Assembly (NCBI RefSeq): GCF_016801865.2
Contig: NC_068938.1
Coordinates: 51,066,389 to 51,130,388 of the forward strand
Length of the DNA stretch: 64,000 bases
DNA from: Culex pipiens pallens
Lineage: Eukaryota; Arthropoda; Insecta; Diptera; Culicidae
Reading direction: 5' to 3'
Shown here: one piece after another, positions 48,569 to 59,283 of the stretch
Layout of the letters: each line of letters starts with the position of its first letter
Numbering within the stretch: the first letter of the stretch is position 1
The notes under the pieces: generated by a model
The model's database searches: none
Told to the model about the DNA's origin: nothing
Seen by the model: the letters and a program-made list of their open reading frames with translations, nothing else
Position numbers and translations under genes: made by a program

Positions 48569-48789
48569 ATGTAAGTATTTAAAAAAATATACAATCGTAT
48601 TTGTAACATTTTTCAATCGCGAAAACAATTATCTTAAATATATGAAATAAAAGCTTCATGAATTGAAGTCTCCCTGGTTTTAGGTGCCCATTTCACAACA
48701 ATAAATCTTCAATTCTATCATTTTTCCTGTTGTAATTTCTCTCGCAATCACTGTCTCACTCACTTATCACTGCTGCTTTCCTTCCGCTT

Positions 48790-49697
48790 GTCACATTTCC
48801 AGCTTTACGCGCGAGACGTCACCAGCAAGCCCGTCCCTGACTATCTAGTACGAGTCCCCGCGGGGCACGTTGGTCTCACGGCAGCAGCAAAGACAACAGA
48901 AATAAGCGCAGACAGCCGGGAGCCCGCATCGTTCATCCCGCAGCAGAAGAAGCAGCAGCCGTAACCTTGACCCAGTTTCACGCCAAACCAGCAGCGAAAG
49001 AAGAGCCAACACCACAAAGTTTTTTTTGGAGTTGGAGTTCGCACATTATTGGTGAAACGCACCGCGGAAAACAACGTGGAAATTTAAAACGCTACCGGGA
49101 GAGTAACGAAAAATTACGACTGGGAAGAAAAAGTGATAAGTTGAAATAAATTGCTTGTTATCAACCAGAACGGGAGGAACAACGTAACCAGACAAGTGGC
49201 GTAGATCCAGTACCAAACAAACCGTTAGTGAGTGTGGGCGTGAAAAGCTGTGCCCGAGCGGGAAATTGGCGCGTAAAAAAAGGTGCCGCGAAGGAAAAAC
49301 ACGTTTTCCGGTGGTTTTGGAGCGGTTGGGTGAAAAAGTGTGTGTGTGTGGGTGAAAAATCGTTTCGATCTAGGTCCAGAAATTGTGAGTGCGTGTGTGC
49401 GTTGGAGAGGCGGCCAGCTGTCAGCTGAATCTGATAGGTGATAAATTTCCCCTCTCCCTTTTCGTCTAATTTTCCTAGTTTTTCCGAGATTCTTTTTTAT
49501 TCTGAGTGATGGAAAACAACGACACCGTAATGGTTGCTGGTTTTTCCCTAGCCTAGTTCCGCCACGTGTGGGCAGCAGTTGTGGGTTGTGGTTCGGCTAT
49601 TCTGTGGGGCACGGGGCACGGAAAAAAAAAGTGAAAGCTGGGGGAAATGTGGTGCTTTTTTCTAATCTAAATGCCGTGATTGATGAAATGATTCGAT
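48790..49697 (+). promoter_or_regulatory. probable 5' leader and promoter region of the 49.7-kb gene
   Basis: Composition changes sharply from AT-rich to GC/CA-rich. The stretch has CAG/AAG-type runs (48876-48960) and GTGTGTGTGTG (49337-49347), typical of long insect 5' leaders. No TATA box stands out and the start site cannot be fixed. Several short upstream ORFs precede the main ATG. Confidence 0.5.
49509..49556 (+). promoter_or_regulatory. upstream ORF, 15 codons
   Basis: ATG at 49509 runs MENNDTVMVAGFSLA to TAG at 49554-49556. At least three more minimal upstream ATG frames follow (49647, 49671, 49688); the last overlaps the main start. If the leader is transcribed through here, these could damp translation of the main frame. 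Confidence 0.45.
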
Positions 49698-49795
49698 ATG
49701 TGGACCTACATGATGGCAGCGGCCCGAGGTGACCGGGCAATGTCATCCATCTCGCAGCGTCATCAGAGCAGCAGGAATGATTTCGACTCACCCAG
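49698..49795 (+). CDS. coding exon 1 of an unrecognised gene
   Basis: The frame opens at ATG 49698 (MWTYMMAAARGDR...). ATGs at 49710 and 49713 are in frame, and the one at 49713 has the best context (ATGG), so the true start may be MAAARGDRAMSS. The exon ends at 49795 in a consensus donor, CAG|GTATGT, after 32 codons plus 2 bases. Joining it to the acceptor at 52347/52348 completes a Ser codon and keeps the frame open. The peptide is Ser/Arg/Gln-rich with no signal peptide or membrane segment. It is followed by a 2.55-kb intron. Confidence 0.6.
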
Positions 49796-52347
49796 GTATG
49801 TGTTGAGAACGGGTCGAGTGGGGGTTTGTTATATGTTGTGTGGGATTATTTTTCCGTTCTCATCTAATCTTGTGCAGTTTATTTCAATCTGCTGTTTTTC
49901 CGTTCGATATCTGTTGCTAGCAGATGCGGATAGTTTGCATCTGCTATTGAAATAGAAGAGAGATAGCGTAGTTGTCGTATTATTTTTTTTATTTAAAAAA
50001 AATATTTGTTTCAACTCAAATACCATTGATATTTATTTTCTATTTTTCATTGACTTTGATCAATCTGGCTCAACTTTGATCTAAGTAGTTTTGGCCAATT
50101 ATGGTGATTTTTGGCTATTTTCAAATGTAAAACATTCTCATAGGCTTGCCAATTTAAGGAATGAGCTTACAGATAAAACTTTGATTTTATTGTTTAGAGT
50201 ATAAACATGATAAGTTACACATAGGATAGTTTTTCAGTAAAATTAATTGATTGATGATTACCTGGATAGTAAATTATTTAAAAGCTTTTGGCAAAAGTGA
50301 GCATTTTCCAAAAATTACATTCGGCCAATTCCAGGCCAAATAAGAAGTCGGTTGTAATCGGCCTTATTTTATATCAATACAACTTTAAGATCTTAAAATA
50401 TCTAATTAACAACAAAATTTTAAAAAAGTGATTTTTGGATAATATCTAAAGTATTGTCAAACTAAATTTCAAAATCAACATCAAATATTTCAACCGAAAA
50501 TGGCCTTTTTTTTTGATAAGGTGCATCAATATCAAGTTAAAGGCATTTTTTCAGTTTTTTTTTGCATTCACAAAATATATTTTGAAGTAAAATCACCTCT
50601 GGTACCCCCAGCCCCCCCCCCTGGTACCGCCAGTGGCTAAAACATAAGTGCTTATTGACAATACAGGGAACAACTAAAAATAAACAAAATTTTAACATAA
50701 GAGACTGTATCTCAATAACCAACAGTTCGATAAAAAAAATGCAGGTAATTTTCTTTGTTTTTCGAAAAATATTTTGGAGGGGTGTTTTTCAATCATAAGA
50801 TTCAAGTTGCAAAAAAACCTGACTTAGAATTCTTTTAGTTTGAAATCGTTACACTTTATTCAAAAAGTAGTTTCTGATTGCATAATTGATTGTGCATCGA
50901 TAATTATTTTAACAATTTTGTTTGGTATAATTTTATTTTTTGTTCAAAAATCCCAGCATTTACAGAAATATTTATCTTTGGTATCAGATTTAACATTATC
51001 TTGAATTCTAGCGTAAAAGATGCTTTTTTAAGTCCCGTTAGTCATAACTTACTGCAAAGTTTCATCAATTTGAAATGAAAAAAAAAAATAAATGAAAATT
51101 GCAATGCACAGTTGTTCGATTTGCAAAATTAAGTGGAAAATGGATTTTGGTGAAGTTTTGGAGCTTTGGTGTTTTCAAAAGAGTTGTTGCAAATAGAAAA
51201 GGGCAACATTTGGTTTGGTTCAAAATTAGAGCGATTCACGAAAGGGATGATTTTGGAAATCTAACTTTTCAGGAATATTTTTGGGATTTTTTTTCGTCCT
51301 CTAGAAAGTTGTTGGGCTCGCCAACATTTATTTTACACACTGATATTTTTTTTTATAGAAACCCAAAAATCTATGTTTTACACTTTGGCTCAATTCTGAG
51401 ATTCAGATTCAGGTGGGCAAAATTACATGGAACATACATATAGTTGGACAATTTTTGTATTTCGTTAGGGTGGTCCCATACACTTTTTCCTTGAAAATTA
51501 GATATTTTCAAATGAAGATGTCTTGAGTTTAAAGAAAAATACCTATGGATTTTTTCAGCGTTTGTAATGATAAATCTATTCTATCGTATGCAATTTGGCG
51601 ATTTAAATTTGGCCTGCGCTTTTTCGAGATATTTGAGTTTTACATTTGCATCTTTTTTACCCTAAAATAGCTGTAACTTTTGACCCTTAAGATCAAATTG
51701 AAATGTCAAAAAATAAAAATGTTCGATTTTTAAAGCTCTGAAAGTGCCTTTCACATCACTTTTCTTCAAAACTTAACCCTGAATTGCTACGCTCAAACAC
51801 TGATTTTACAAGGGTTGCTCTAATGCTTTCTCTAAACTTGGTCATACAAGGCGTAGATTGCAGGATAAAATTTTGCATGGATTGGAGAGTCCAACAACTT
51901 TCTAGAGGACTTTTTTTTTCCTGATAAGTAAGATTTCCAAAATCACCCTAATTGTCATTCACCATAATTTTGAACCAAACCAAAATATGCCCTTTTCTTT
52001 TCGCAACAACTTTTCTGAAAACATCAAAGCTCCAAAACTTCACCATTTTTCGGAAAATTAGTTTTCCACTTAATTTTGCGATCTGGACCACTGTGAAATG
52101 GCTTTTTTTTCTTTTTTCAGTGATAATTTTGTGAATACTTCAGATAATCGAATCTGGACTTTACCCTTATTTCTCGCTTACTTTTTCAAAAGGTCCTATG
52201 TACAATGAAAATCCGTGGCGCATTTGTTGTCCATCAATTAATATGGTTATTTTGAGAATTGATTGCAATTTTTGATTATTTTTCAACTAAACATTTTCTT
52301 ACATCAAAATTAAACTCGCTTCATCTGTTTCTTATTAATTTTTTCAG
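49796..52347 (+). other. intron 1 of the unrecognised gene
   Basis: The intron is bounded by GTATGT at 49796 and a polypyrimidine tract with TTTTTTCAG ending at 52347. It is AT-rich, contains a poly-C run near 50611-50620 and the foldback element at 51107-52095. A pogo-like single end (CAGATAATCGAATCTGGAC) lies near 52140. Confidence 0.6.
51107..52095. mobile_element. foldback element, CACAGTnGTyC termini
   Basis: The left end CACAGTTGTTCGATTTGCAA and the right end, reverse-complemented CACAGTGGTCCAGATCGCAA, match. Arms of about 210 bp pair through the AAGTTTTGGAGCTTTG and CAACAACTTTCTAGAGGAC blocks. The central 450 bp is not palindromic. No clean TSD is seen. No transposase. Confidence 0.75.
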
Positions 52348-52852
52348 CATCTACCACTTCAACCGCGTCCAGCGCCCGCTGTACAACACGACGCACCGCG
52401 CGCCGGCCCTCTGTAATGGGCCGTCCACGATCAGCGGGGCGGGCTCGGCGACTCCGTTCGGTAGCAACACCATCTACCAGAACTTCCAGAACCAGACGGT
52501 GGCCTCGTCCCCGATGGGGGGCAGCTTCAGCAGTGTGGCCACCACGCCCAGCCTGTCCTGTCCGATGGGCACTTCGGGATCGGGGCTGGGAATTGCGGCA
52601 GCGCCGTCGTCGCAACCCCCGGCATCGGCCCCAGCCGCGCTGTCCTCGGCCGGGGCCAGCCCGTTCCAGAGTGGCATCCATCCGGCGTATACGACGAGGA
52701 ACCGGCCCGAGGTAGCCACCGAGCAACGGAACCAGCAGCAGAACCAGCAGCAGCAGCAGTCAGCGAATCAACTCTCGATGCCCAACTCCACCGGCAAGAA
52801 CAACCACCACCTGAGCCAGGCTGTGATAGAGAGCGAACGGAGCGATCTACTG
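52348..52852 (+). CDS. coding exon 2 of the unrecognised gene
   Basis: A GC-rich exon stands out in AT-rich DNA. The acceptor TTTTTTCAG|C completes Ser33 from exon 1. The peptide then reads IYHFNRVQRPLYNTTHRAP. A long Ser/Ala/Pro/Gly-rich low-complexity region follows, with a Gln run near residues 159-170 and NNHHLSQAVIESERSDLL at the end. The exon stops in a strong donor, CTG|GTGAGT, at 52852 in phase 0. No folded domain, signal peptide or membrane segment is visible, so it is probably the disordered N-terminal part of a larger protein whose remaining exons lie downstream. I do not recognise it. The 138-codon frame on the opposite strand is a shadow of the GC-rich codon bias. Confidence 0.75.
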
Positions 52853-54922
52853 GTGAGTAGCGGGAAGGTTTGCTAATGAACCTGAACTTGGCTGAAGTTG
52901 CGGTTTTTGGGACGCCTACAATGTGTTCACTGAGTTGCTGTCCAGCGTGCCGAGTTAGGCCTTAATTAACCACAAAGTACAAGCCCTTTCAGCGGGTGGG
53001 GCAAAACCGCACAGTTGTGGTGGCCAAAGTAAGGCTATGTTTCGTTAACATATTCACGGTTGACTTGAATAAGTTATTGATGATTATTTTGTTTAAAATT
53101 GCCTATCTTTCACAGTGGAAATTATCTTATGTTGATTAAACCCGAAAAAATCAATTGAAATTATTTTAACAATGTAGGTTCCGTGATATCGTGAATTACA
53201 TACAACACCCTCCCCCTCATACTTTCACGGACACAAATTAACAATGCCAATTAAGGGGGAGGACGACCTGTGGTCTTCATTTTCGCATAAATGGTACATT
53301 GTGTGAGAGACTATTTAGTATACAACCACTGATACAAGGACTCAGAGCGCTGTATTATATTAAAATTATAGACAACTAAGCTAGACGACCGAGGTGGTCT
53401 CTGGCGACGTTGAGTTTGTGTCGTGCAATTTGCTAAACCCACGTGTCATTCTCACACTTCCCTCAGACATGGAGAAAGTGGTGGTTAACACACACAATGC
53501 TTGGTCGACCGACCGGGTGGGTTGGGCTCACCCGTAAACATTTTAAGGTGTGGGAGTGCTTATGGTAGATGTTGTGGATTTCGATCCCTCCTTCTAGGGA
53601 CAACCCATGTTCGGGCCAACTTCAAACGAAGGATTTGAAGTTGAGGGTGGATGTGCTACACTGCACGTCGACGAAGTTTGTAGGGTATTGGAATTTGATG
53701 AATATTTAATGACATAAGTTGTAGTGTTATTCTTGGAATTTTGAAACAAATTTCAATCAATCAAATCCTTGATCAAGACCGGGGTCAAACACACACGCAC
53801 ATACATTTTTGTCTGATTTGGGTGAAGGTAGATTAATCTTTTTAAATATTAAATAAATTGAAATCAAGCACAATTGATCTATCTGAATACGATTATTTGC
53901 TTGAGCTTGGATCAAAGAACAAAAATTAATAAACTAAAAAAGTCAGTTATCATTCGAGTCTATAGTTTTGGTGCAAACGAGGTTTGAGTGTTCTTCCCCA
54001 TCTTCCCTTCGGATGGCTAGCTCAGAAAATAAATCTCGCAATAGAGACCGCCAAGACCTGTGGGTTGCGAATAGTCCTTAAATTTCCCGTCCATCTGGCA
54101 ATGTGCCTCCGTTTTCGCGCGTTGACGAATGCCAACAGCAGTGACATGCCATTTCCACGAAATAAAGAAAAATCAACAACTGTAAGACGAAGTCCCCCAA
54201 CTTCCTGCCCTCTGGTGAGTGGCGAACCATTACACGTTGCCGCTCCCACAGCTTGGCCATAAAGTTAAGTAAACAGCGTAGATAAGACGTTGACTAGCTG
54301 GCTGGCAAGCTCGTTGCTTGTTCGCCCATGCAAATCTCATCAGCATAAGAGGATTTCTGACGGCAGCGGCAGGATCATTAATTTAAGGTTTATTTGGCGT
54401 GTGCAATTCATGGGCGCCAGCCACGATTTATCATCCTGTAGAGATGATGCAGCTTACGCTGGCGTCGTGGGAGATGCTTTTCCGTCTGTTTGGGAATGCT
54501 AATTGAAATGTCCTGTAAGTTTGGTTAGTGTGCAAGTCATGGTTTGATGGGGAGCTTCCTGGATCATGAAAAGCTTGCAATGGAATGGCTTATTTACTTG
54601 CGCAGTTGTGAGTGATTGTGAAGTCATAACATTCTTTAAAGCATTCCATTTTAGAGATTTCAGCTTCTTTACCACAAACAACTGATGAATGATTGAGTCG
54701 TTCTAGGTCAAGTGATAAACTCTGCCTTTCATTTTCTTCATTTCCTCTGATGATGGTTACAGCCCCTCAAAAAGATGGTGGCCTTGACTCAGCCAATCGA
54801 CCCAGACTCCATCTGGCAATCCAAAGTTGAGAGGGGCGAGTCCAAGGAAATGGATTTTACCCCCAAAAGCCACAAAGCCTTTATTTGCCAGTTGTGCAGC
54901 AGGCAGGCAGGGAAGGAAAGAG
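52853..54922. other. probable intron 2 and beyond; one weak exon candidate
   Basis: No repeat with clear ends is seen. 53180-53700 has T/C- and GT-rich patches and a tRNA-like GATTTCGATCCC motif (53579-53590), insufficient to call a SINE. The only exon-like object is at 54026-54214. Confidence 0.35.
54026..54214 (+). CDS. weak candidate exon 3
   Basis: An open 63-codon stretch between an acceptor-like CTAGCTCAG|A (54025) and a good donor CTG|GTGAGT (54214). It is phase 0 at both ends, matching the phase in which exon 2 stops. The peptide (KINLAIETAKTCG..., ending RRSPPTSCPL) has no recognisable features. Its minus strand is also open, so the match could be chance. Confidence 0.2.
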
Positions 54923-54936
54923 AGGAAAATCAATTT
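54923..54936. repeat. target-site duplication, left copy
   Basis: AGGAAAATCAATTT, identical to 56519-56532. The last three T are shared with the element's poly-T, so the duplication is 11-14 bp. Confidence 0.9.
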
Positions 54937-54964
54937 TTTTTTTTTTTTTGAAATTAAATATGTC

Positions 54965-54970
54965 TTTATT
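54965..54970 (-). terminator. polyadenylation signal AATAAA
   Basis: On the minus strand AATAAA lies about 15 nt before the poly(A) tract, the expected spacing for the end of the gag-only element's transcript. Confidence 0.75.
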
Positions 54971-55211
54971 GAATATTCTTATAATAATTACATTTCTTTT
55001 ACATGATAAGTGGTATGGCCTAATGCTCTTCATCTTTTTTGTATTTTTCGTTTTATTATTAACTGATCACATTTATTTATTTGCTTCAAATTGTTTTACA
55101 TTATTGCATTGAATTGAATACATTTGGGTAAAAAAAGAAAAAAAAATCACTTTAACAGCTAATCCTAACCTAAAACTAAAAAAATAAATCCATTGAAATA
55201 TTCAAACTAAA

Positions 55212-56435
55212 CTACGAACTGTATTTTAAGATGAATGCTCCAAGAGTTCTTACTTGTTCCTGGCGAGTTTTGCACCCACGCAGAGTTGTTGTCATCTCGA
55301 TGAAAATGTTCAGAAGTTCTTGTGGTGAAAACAGGTCACTACTGCCTTCACCCGTTGATGTTGGTTGGTTTTCCCTCGGTTGCTGACTGAAGCCTGGAGG
55401 TGTTGTATGCTCTGGAACTCTTTGCCGCTGATTCAACGGCAATGGCTGCAGATTTGGAACCACTCGAACAGATCCCGCTCCAGGTGACGCCAAAGCAGGA
55501 AAATCCACGTCCGTGAAAGTTGGTGGTGTTTTGCGACGATTTGGTTGGTGCCTCGTCGTCGCTTGCTGCCGAATTTTCACAAACTCAGCACGTTTTGGGC
55601 AGCTTCGATTCTTGGTAGAATGGTCGCCGCCGCAATTGAAGCATTTCGCTTCGATGTTCTCGTTGATTGTTTCGCAAGCTTGTGTTTTGTGCTCACCTCC
55701 GCAGGTTGCACAACGACTCTTGATGAAACAGTTCCTTCCACCATGTCCAAACTGTAAGCAGTTCGAACATTGCGTCACGTCACGGTGCACTGGACGATAA
55801 CGTTCCCAAGTCACGATGATGTTGAAAATTGCCCGAACTGCTTTCAGCTCAGACGGCGTTGTCGATCCTTTCTCGAGATGAACCAGGTACAGTTGATCAC
55901 GATACTTGATGTCCTTGTTGTGTCTCGTCATCTTGAAGACTTCGATTACGTTCAACTTAAGAGTTTTGAGCTCTTCTTTCAACACACTCACATCCATGTC
56001 GTACAGGCCTCGGAGGACCTGTTTCATGGGACGTTTACCTGGATCGTCATGGCTGTAGTATTCAATCTTAGTGTTGTTCAGGAAATCCCGAACGTAGTTG
56101 TAATCCTTTCTGGTAGGTAGCAGAATTTTGAGTCCATCAGCACACAAGCGAATGGAAGCTCGTAAAGCACCAGATTTGTTAAACCCGGTCAGCCACTTTC
56201 GCACCGAGTCCGATGACGATGTTTTCACAAAAATGGGTGGCAACTTTTCCCGTCGTTCAAATTCTTCCTTCTCGCTCACGTCCACAGGGAGGGTAGCGAA
56301 CTGGTTTCCAGACAATTTTTGAGCGTCCTTGCTCAAACTGCCTGGCTTTGCAGGTAGCGCTTCGGCATTCTTTAGCTTCTTCAAATCTGCCGATCCTGCT
56401 GGAGAGGACCGCCTCTTTTTCTTGCCCTGAGGCAT
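55212..56435 (-). CDS. ORF1 gag-like zinc-knuckle protein of the gag-only element
   Basis: 407 codons from MPQGKKKRR at 56435; an in-frame ATG at 56501 would add 22 residues and leave only a 17-nt leader. The N-terminus is basic. A PRE_C2HC-like segment spans about residues 136-218. It is followed by three CCHC zinc knuckles: C223-C226-H231-C236, C242-C245-H249-C254 and C265-C268-H272-C279. A Pro/Gln-rich linker and a C-terminal helix-like segment (ELLNIFIEMTTTLRGCK...) end in a natural stop, as in complete Jockey-type ORF1s. Such proteins bind RNA and form particles with element transcripts. The frame is fully intact, implying recent insertion or selection. Confidence 0.9.
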   Translation of the reverse strand: MPQGKKKRRSSPAGSADLKKLKNAEALPAKPGSLSKDAQKLSGNQFATLPVDVSEKEEFERREKLPPIFVKTSSSDSVRKWLTGFNKSGALRASIRLCADGLKILLPTRKDYNYVRDFLNNTKIEYYSHDDPGKRPMKQVLRGLYDMDVSVLKEELKTLKLNVIEVFKMTRHNKDIKYRDQLYLVHLEKGSTTPSELKAVRAIFNIIVTWERYRPVHRDVTQCSNCLQFGHGGRNCFIKSRCATCGGEHKTQACETINENIEAKCFNCGGDHSTKNRSCPKRAEFVKIRQQATTRHQPNRRKTPPTFTDVDFPALASPGAGSVRVVPNLQPLPLNQRQRVPEHTTPPGFSQQPRENQPTSTGEGSSDLFSPQELLNIFIEMTTTLRGCKTRQEQVRTLGAFILKYSS

Positions 56436-56518
56436 TTTAGCACTTTTTAAGCACTTTTCAGGAGCTAAAATCCAGGAGTACCTCACTGAATGATGGTCCA
56501 CAAAGGAATGATTTCACA

Positions 56519-56532
56519 AGGAAAATCAATTT
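56519..56532. repeat. target-site duplication, right copy
   Basis: AGGAAAATCAATTT, identical to 54923-54936. Confidence 0.9.
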
Positions 56533-57179
56533 ATTTATGACTAGGCCAGAGTGTTTACTTTGACATTCAAATGAGTTTTCCGACGGTGGTTTCGTGTCCT
56601 TCCTCCGTCGCACTAGAAAAAAGGCCATCCCTAGATAGCCCCAAGTGAGAGAGTGTCATATTTCCTGGTGAAAGACGTTAGCAGATTGTTGTCTCTCTTT
56701 TTTATTTTTCGGTGGTGTCACTAGTGGTTTTATTTTGCTTTCAATGTTGACTCTGTCTTGAATTATTGGTGTTTAAACATAGAATTAAAATGGTTACAAA
56801 TAATAAATGTACAAAAGTCTTCTTTTTTGACATTTTTTTGTTTTTATTTATGTTCAATTTTCGTTCGTCACTTTTCAGTTCGTCACTTTTTAGTTTGACT
56901 TCGATCAACCAACGGGGTACAAACTAAAAAAGTGTCAAGACTTTTTAAATTTGGCTGATGCTTTAAACTACCAGAATGGGAGGCTTTTAAATCCTTGAAT
57001 AAAAAAAACAACAATTGATTTATTATCATTCTCATTCCAATCATCTCTTATGATATGTTTAAAAAGACAATGAAGCTCATGTGACTTGGGCCAGGCAATC
57101 CACGACTCCCTCGTCCAGCCGATAAAACGTATGAAGGGCCTGGGATGTTATTTTTTGAGAGGGGTTAGTATTCAAAAAA
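56533..57179. other. gene-free stretch
   Basis: AT-rich. CAATTTTCGTTCGTCACTTTT and TCAGTTCGTCACTTTT form a short direct repeat near 56858-56893. No coding signal. Confidence 0.4.
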
Positions 57180-57538
57180 AAAACGTTACTTAATCCACCC
57201 TTAGGTGGTTGGTGCCTTCCTCTCATTCAAAGGGTAATGCTATCCAAAATAGACACGCTCGTGGGAAGATCTTTAAATTACCTATCCAAAGATAGGTCGC
57301 ATGATATATTTGGAATACGTTTTCATCTAAATATCTGAGAACTAGCCTCCAAAAAGTGTATAAATAATTCTTAAGTGCTTATAACTTTTGATAGGGTTGT
57401 CAGATCTTCAATGTTTTGGACGCGTTGGAAAGGTCTTTTGATTACCTGTTCAACGACGGGTTGCATGATAGATCCGGACAACGTTTTCATCTAAATATCT
57501 GAGAACTAGCCTCCAAAAAGTGCATAAATAACACTTAA

Positions 57539-58938
57539 GAGCGAGCTTTTCACTGATGTGAAACAGGTCGTATCGAGGTGCTCCGATTTGGATGAAACTT
57601 TCAGCGTTTATTTGTCTATACATGGAATGAACTCATGCCAAATATGAGCCCTCTACGACAAAGGGAAGTGGGGTAAAACGGGCTTTGAAGTTTGAGGTCG
57701 AAAAAACATAAAAAATCTTAAAATTGCTCGCATTTTCGTAAAACTTCATCAATTTCAACTCTCTTAGATGCATTCGAAAGGCCTTTTAAAGCACTTCAAA
57801 ATGTGCTATAGACATCCAGGATTGGTTTGACTTTTTCTCTTAGCTTTTGCAAATTACTGTCAAAAATGGATTTTTTTAAACCTAAATATCATTTTCCAAC
57901 AGCCTCCAACGCCCATACTCCTGTAGGTCAAAAGATAGGTAATTTCATGCACTATAAGTCTACGGTATTAACTTTTTGGCCAATCGCAGTTTTTCTCATA
58001 GTTTTTCAATTTTTCTAGAATAAACATTTTACAACGTTAGTTTTTGCCCTGTAGGCCGCCATAGCGGCATTTTTTAGTCTCAATTTTGTCATATTCAGAA
58101 TCCTCGGACAATTTCACGTAAGTTAGAAGTATTGGAGTTGTAAATTTGATTGGAAAAAATTCCATTTAGAACAAATTAAATTATTTTTTAACAATTTGTT
58201 GGATTAGGGGTAAAATTGGTTTTCGCCTACTTGATACAGCATTTGACGTATTTATCATAGGGTAAAAAAATCTATATCTTTTTTTCAAAAATGTTTTATT
58301 TAATTATTTTTTAAATCAAAATTACAACTCCAATACTTTTAACTTACGTGAAATTGTCCGAGGATTCCGAATATGACCTAATTGAGACCAAAAAATGCCG
58401 CTATGGTGGCCTACAGAGGAAAAACTAACGTTGTAAATTGTTTGTTCTAGAAAAATTGAAAAACTATGAGAAAAACTGCCATTGGCCAAAAAGTTATTAC
58501 CATAGGCCAATAGTGCATGAAATTACCTATCTTTTGACCTATAGGAGTATGGGTGTTGGAGGCTGTTGGAAAAAGATATTAAGGTTTTAAAAAAATCCAT
58601 TTTTGACAGTAATTTGCAAAAGCTAAGAGAAAAAGTCAAACCAATCCTGGATGTATATAGCACATTTTTAAGGGCTTCAAAATACCTTTTGAATGCATCT
58701 AAGAGAGTTGAAATTGATGAAGTTTTACGGAAATGCGAACAATTTTAATTTTTTTTATGTTTTTTGGACCTCAAACTTCAAAGCCCGTTTTACCCCACTT
58801 CCCTTTGTCGTAGAGGGCTCATATTTGGCATGAGTTCATCTCATGTATAGACAAACAAACGCTGAAAGTTTCATCCAAATCGGAGCACCTCGATACGACC
58901 TCTAGAACAAACCGAGCAATATTTACAAATACTGCCTC
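57539..58938. mobile_element. 1.4-kb palindromic element inserted at TTAA
   Basis: Arms of about 610 bp pair (left about 57570-58160, right about 58315-58920); the spacer of about 150 bp is AT-rich. The ends read GAGCGAGC... on the left and ...ACTGCCTC on the right, so the terminal GAG/CTC is conserved while the next bases differ. TTAA flanks both sides (57535-57538, 58939-58942). Uninterrupted R1 units (near 57371-57376, and 46918) give the empty site and confirm the duplication. The arms contain GTCGTATCGAGGTGCTCCG and GCCGCTATGG-type blocks. No transposase. Confidence 0.9.
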
Positions 58939-59252
58939 TTAATTGCTAATAACTTTTGATAGGGTTGTCAGATCTTCAATGTATTGGTTGGAAAGGTCTT
59001 TTAAATACCTTTCTAAAAATGTATAACATGCTGGGGTTTCTTACAAAAACCACCCTTTTTACAATCTTCCGGACTTTAGTCAAAATCGTTTTTTTAGCAT
59101 AACTTTTGAAGTACTTTACTAAACTTCATAATTTTCAATAGGGACTTATGGGACCCCAAGACGAATCGAATGAGACCAAAACGGTCCAAATCGGTTAAGC
59201 CAGTGCTGAGATAATCGAGTGCATATTTTTTGGTGCACAGACCCACATCCCT

Positions 59253-59279
<27 letters not shown>
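59253..59279. repeat. (AC)n microsatellite
   Basis: About thirteen uninterrupted AC units inside the 3' module of repeat R1. Confidence 0.95.

Positions 59280-59283
<4 letters not shown>

Larger units (their letters stand above)
54937..56518 (-). mobile_element. gag-only (ORF1-only) non-LTR retrotransposon insertion
   Basis: Read on the minus strand: a 5' leader of about 83 nt, one long gag-like ORF, a 3' UTR of about 260 nt with AATAAA (54965-54970 on the plus strand reads TTTATT), then poly(A), seen here as T 54934-54949. A TSD of 11-14 bp flanks both sides (54923-54936, 56519-56532), so this is one complete insertion of about 1.6 kb. There is no endonuclease or reverse transcriptase. The layout recalls mammalian half-LINEs (HAL1) and the gag-only Jockey-clade element HeT-A of Drosophila. 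It must have been mobilised in trans. Confidence 0.9.

Noticed and set aside
52310..52726. 138-codon minus-strand ORF, Arg/Gly-rich
   Set aside because: It lies antisense to the GC-rich exon 2 and is explained by that exon's codon bias.
53381..53690. Second tRNA-derived SINE
   Set aside because: A B-box-like GATTTCGATCCC is present but no matching A box at the right distance and no A-rich tail.
54775..54951. 58-codon open frame running into the gag-only element
   Set aside because: Too short, ends in the element's poly-T, and no splice or start context supports it.
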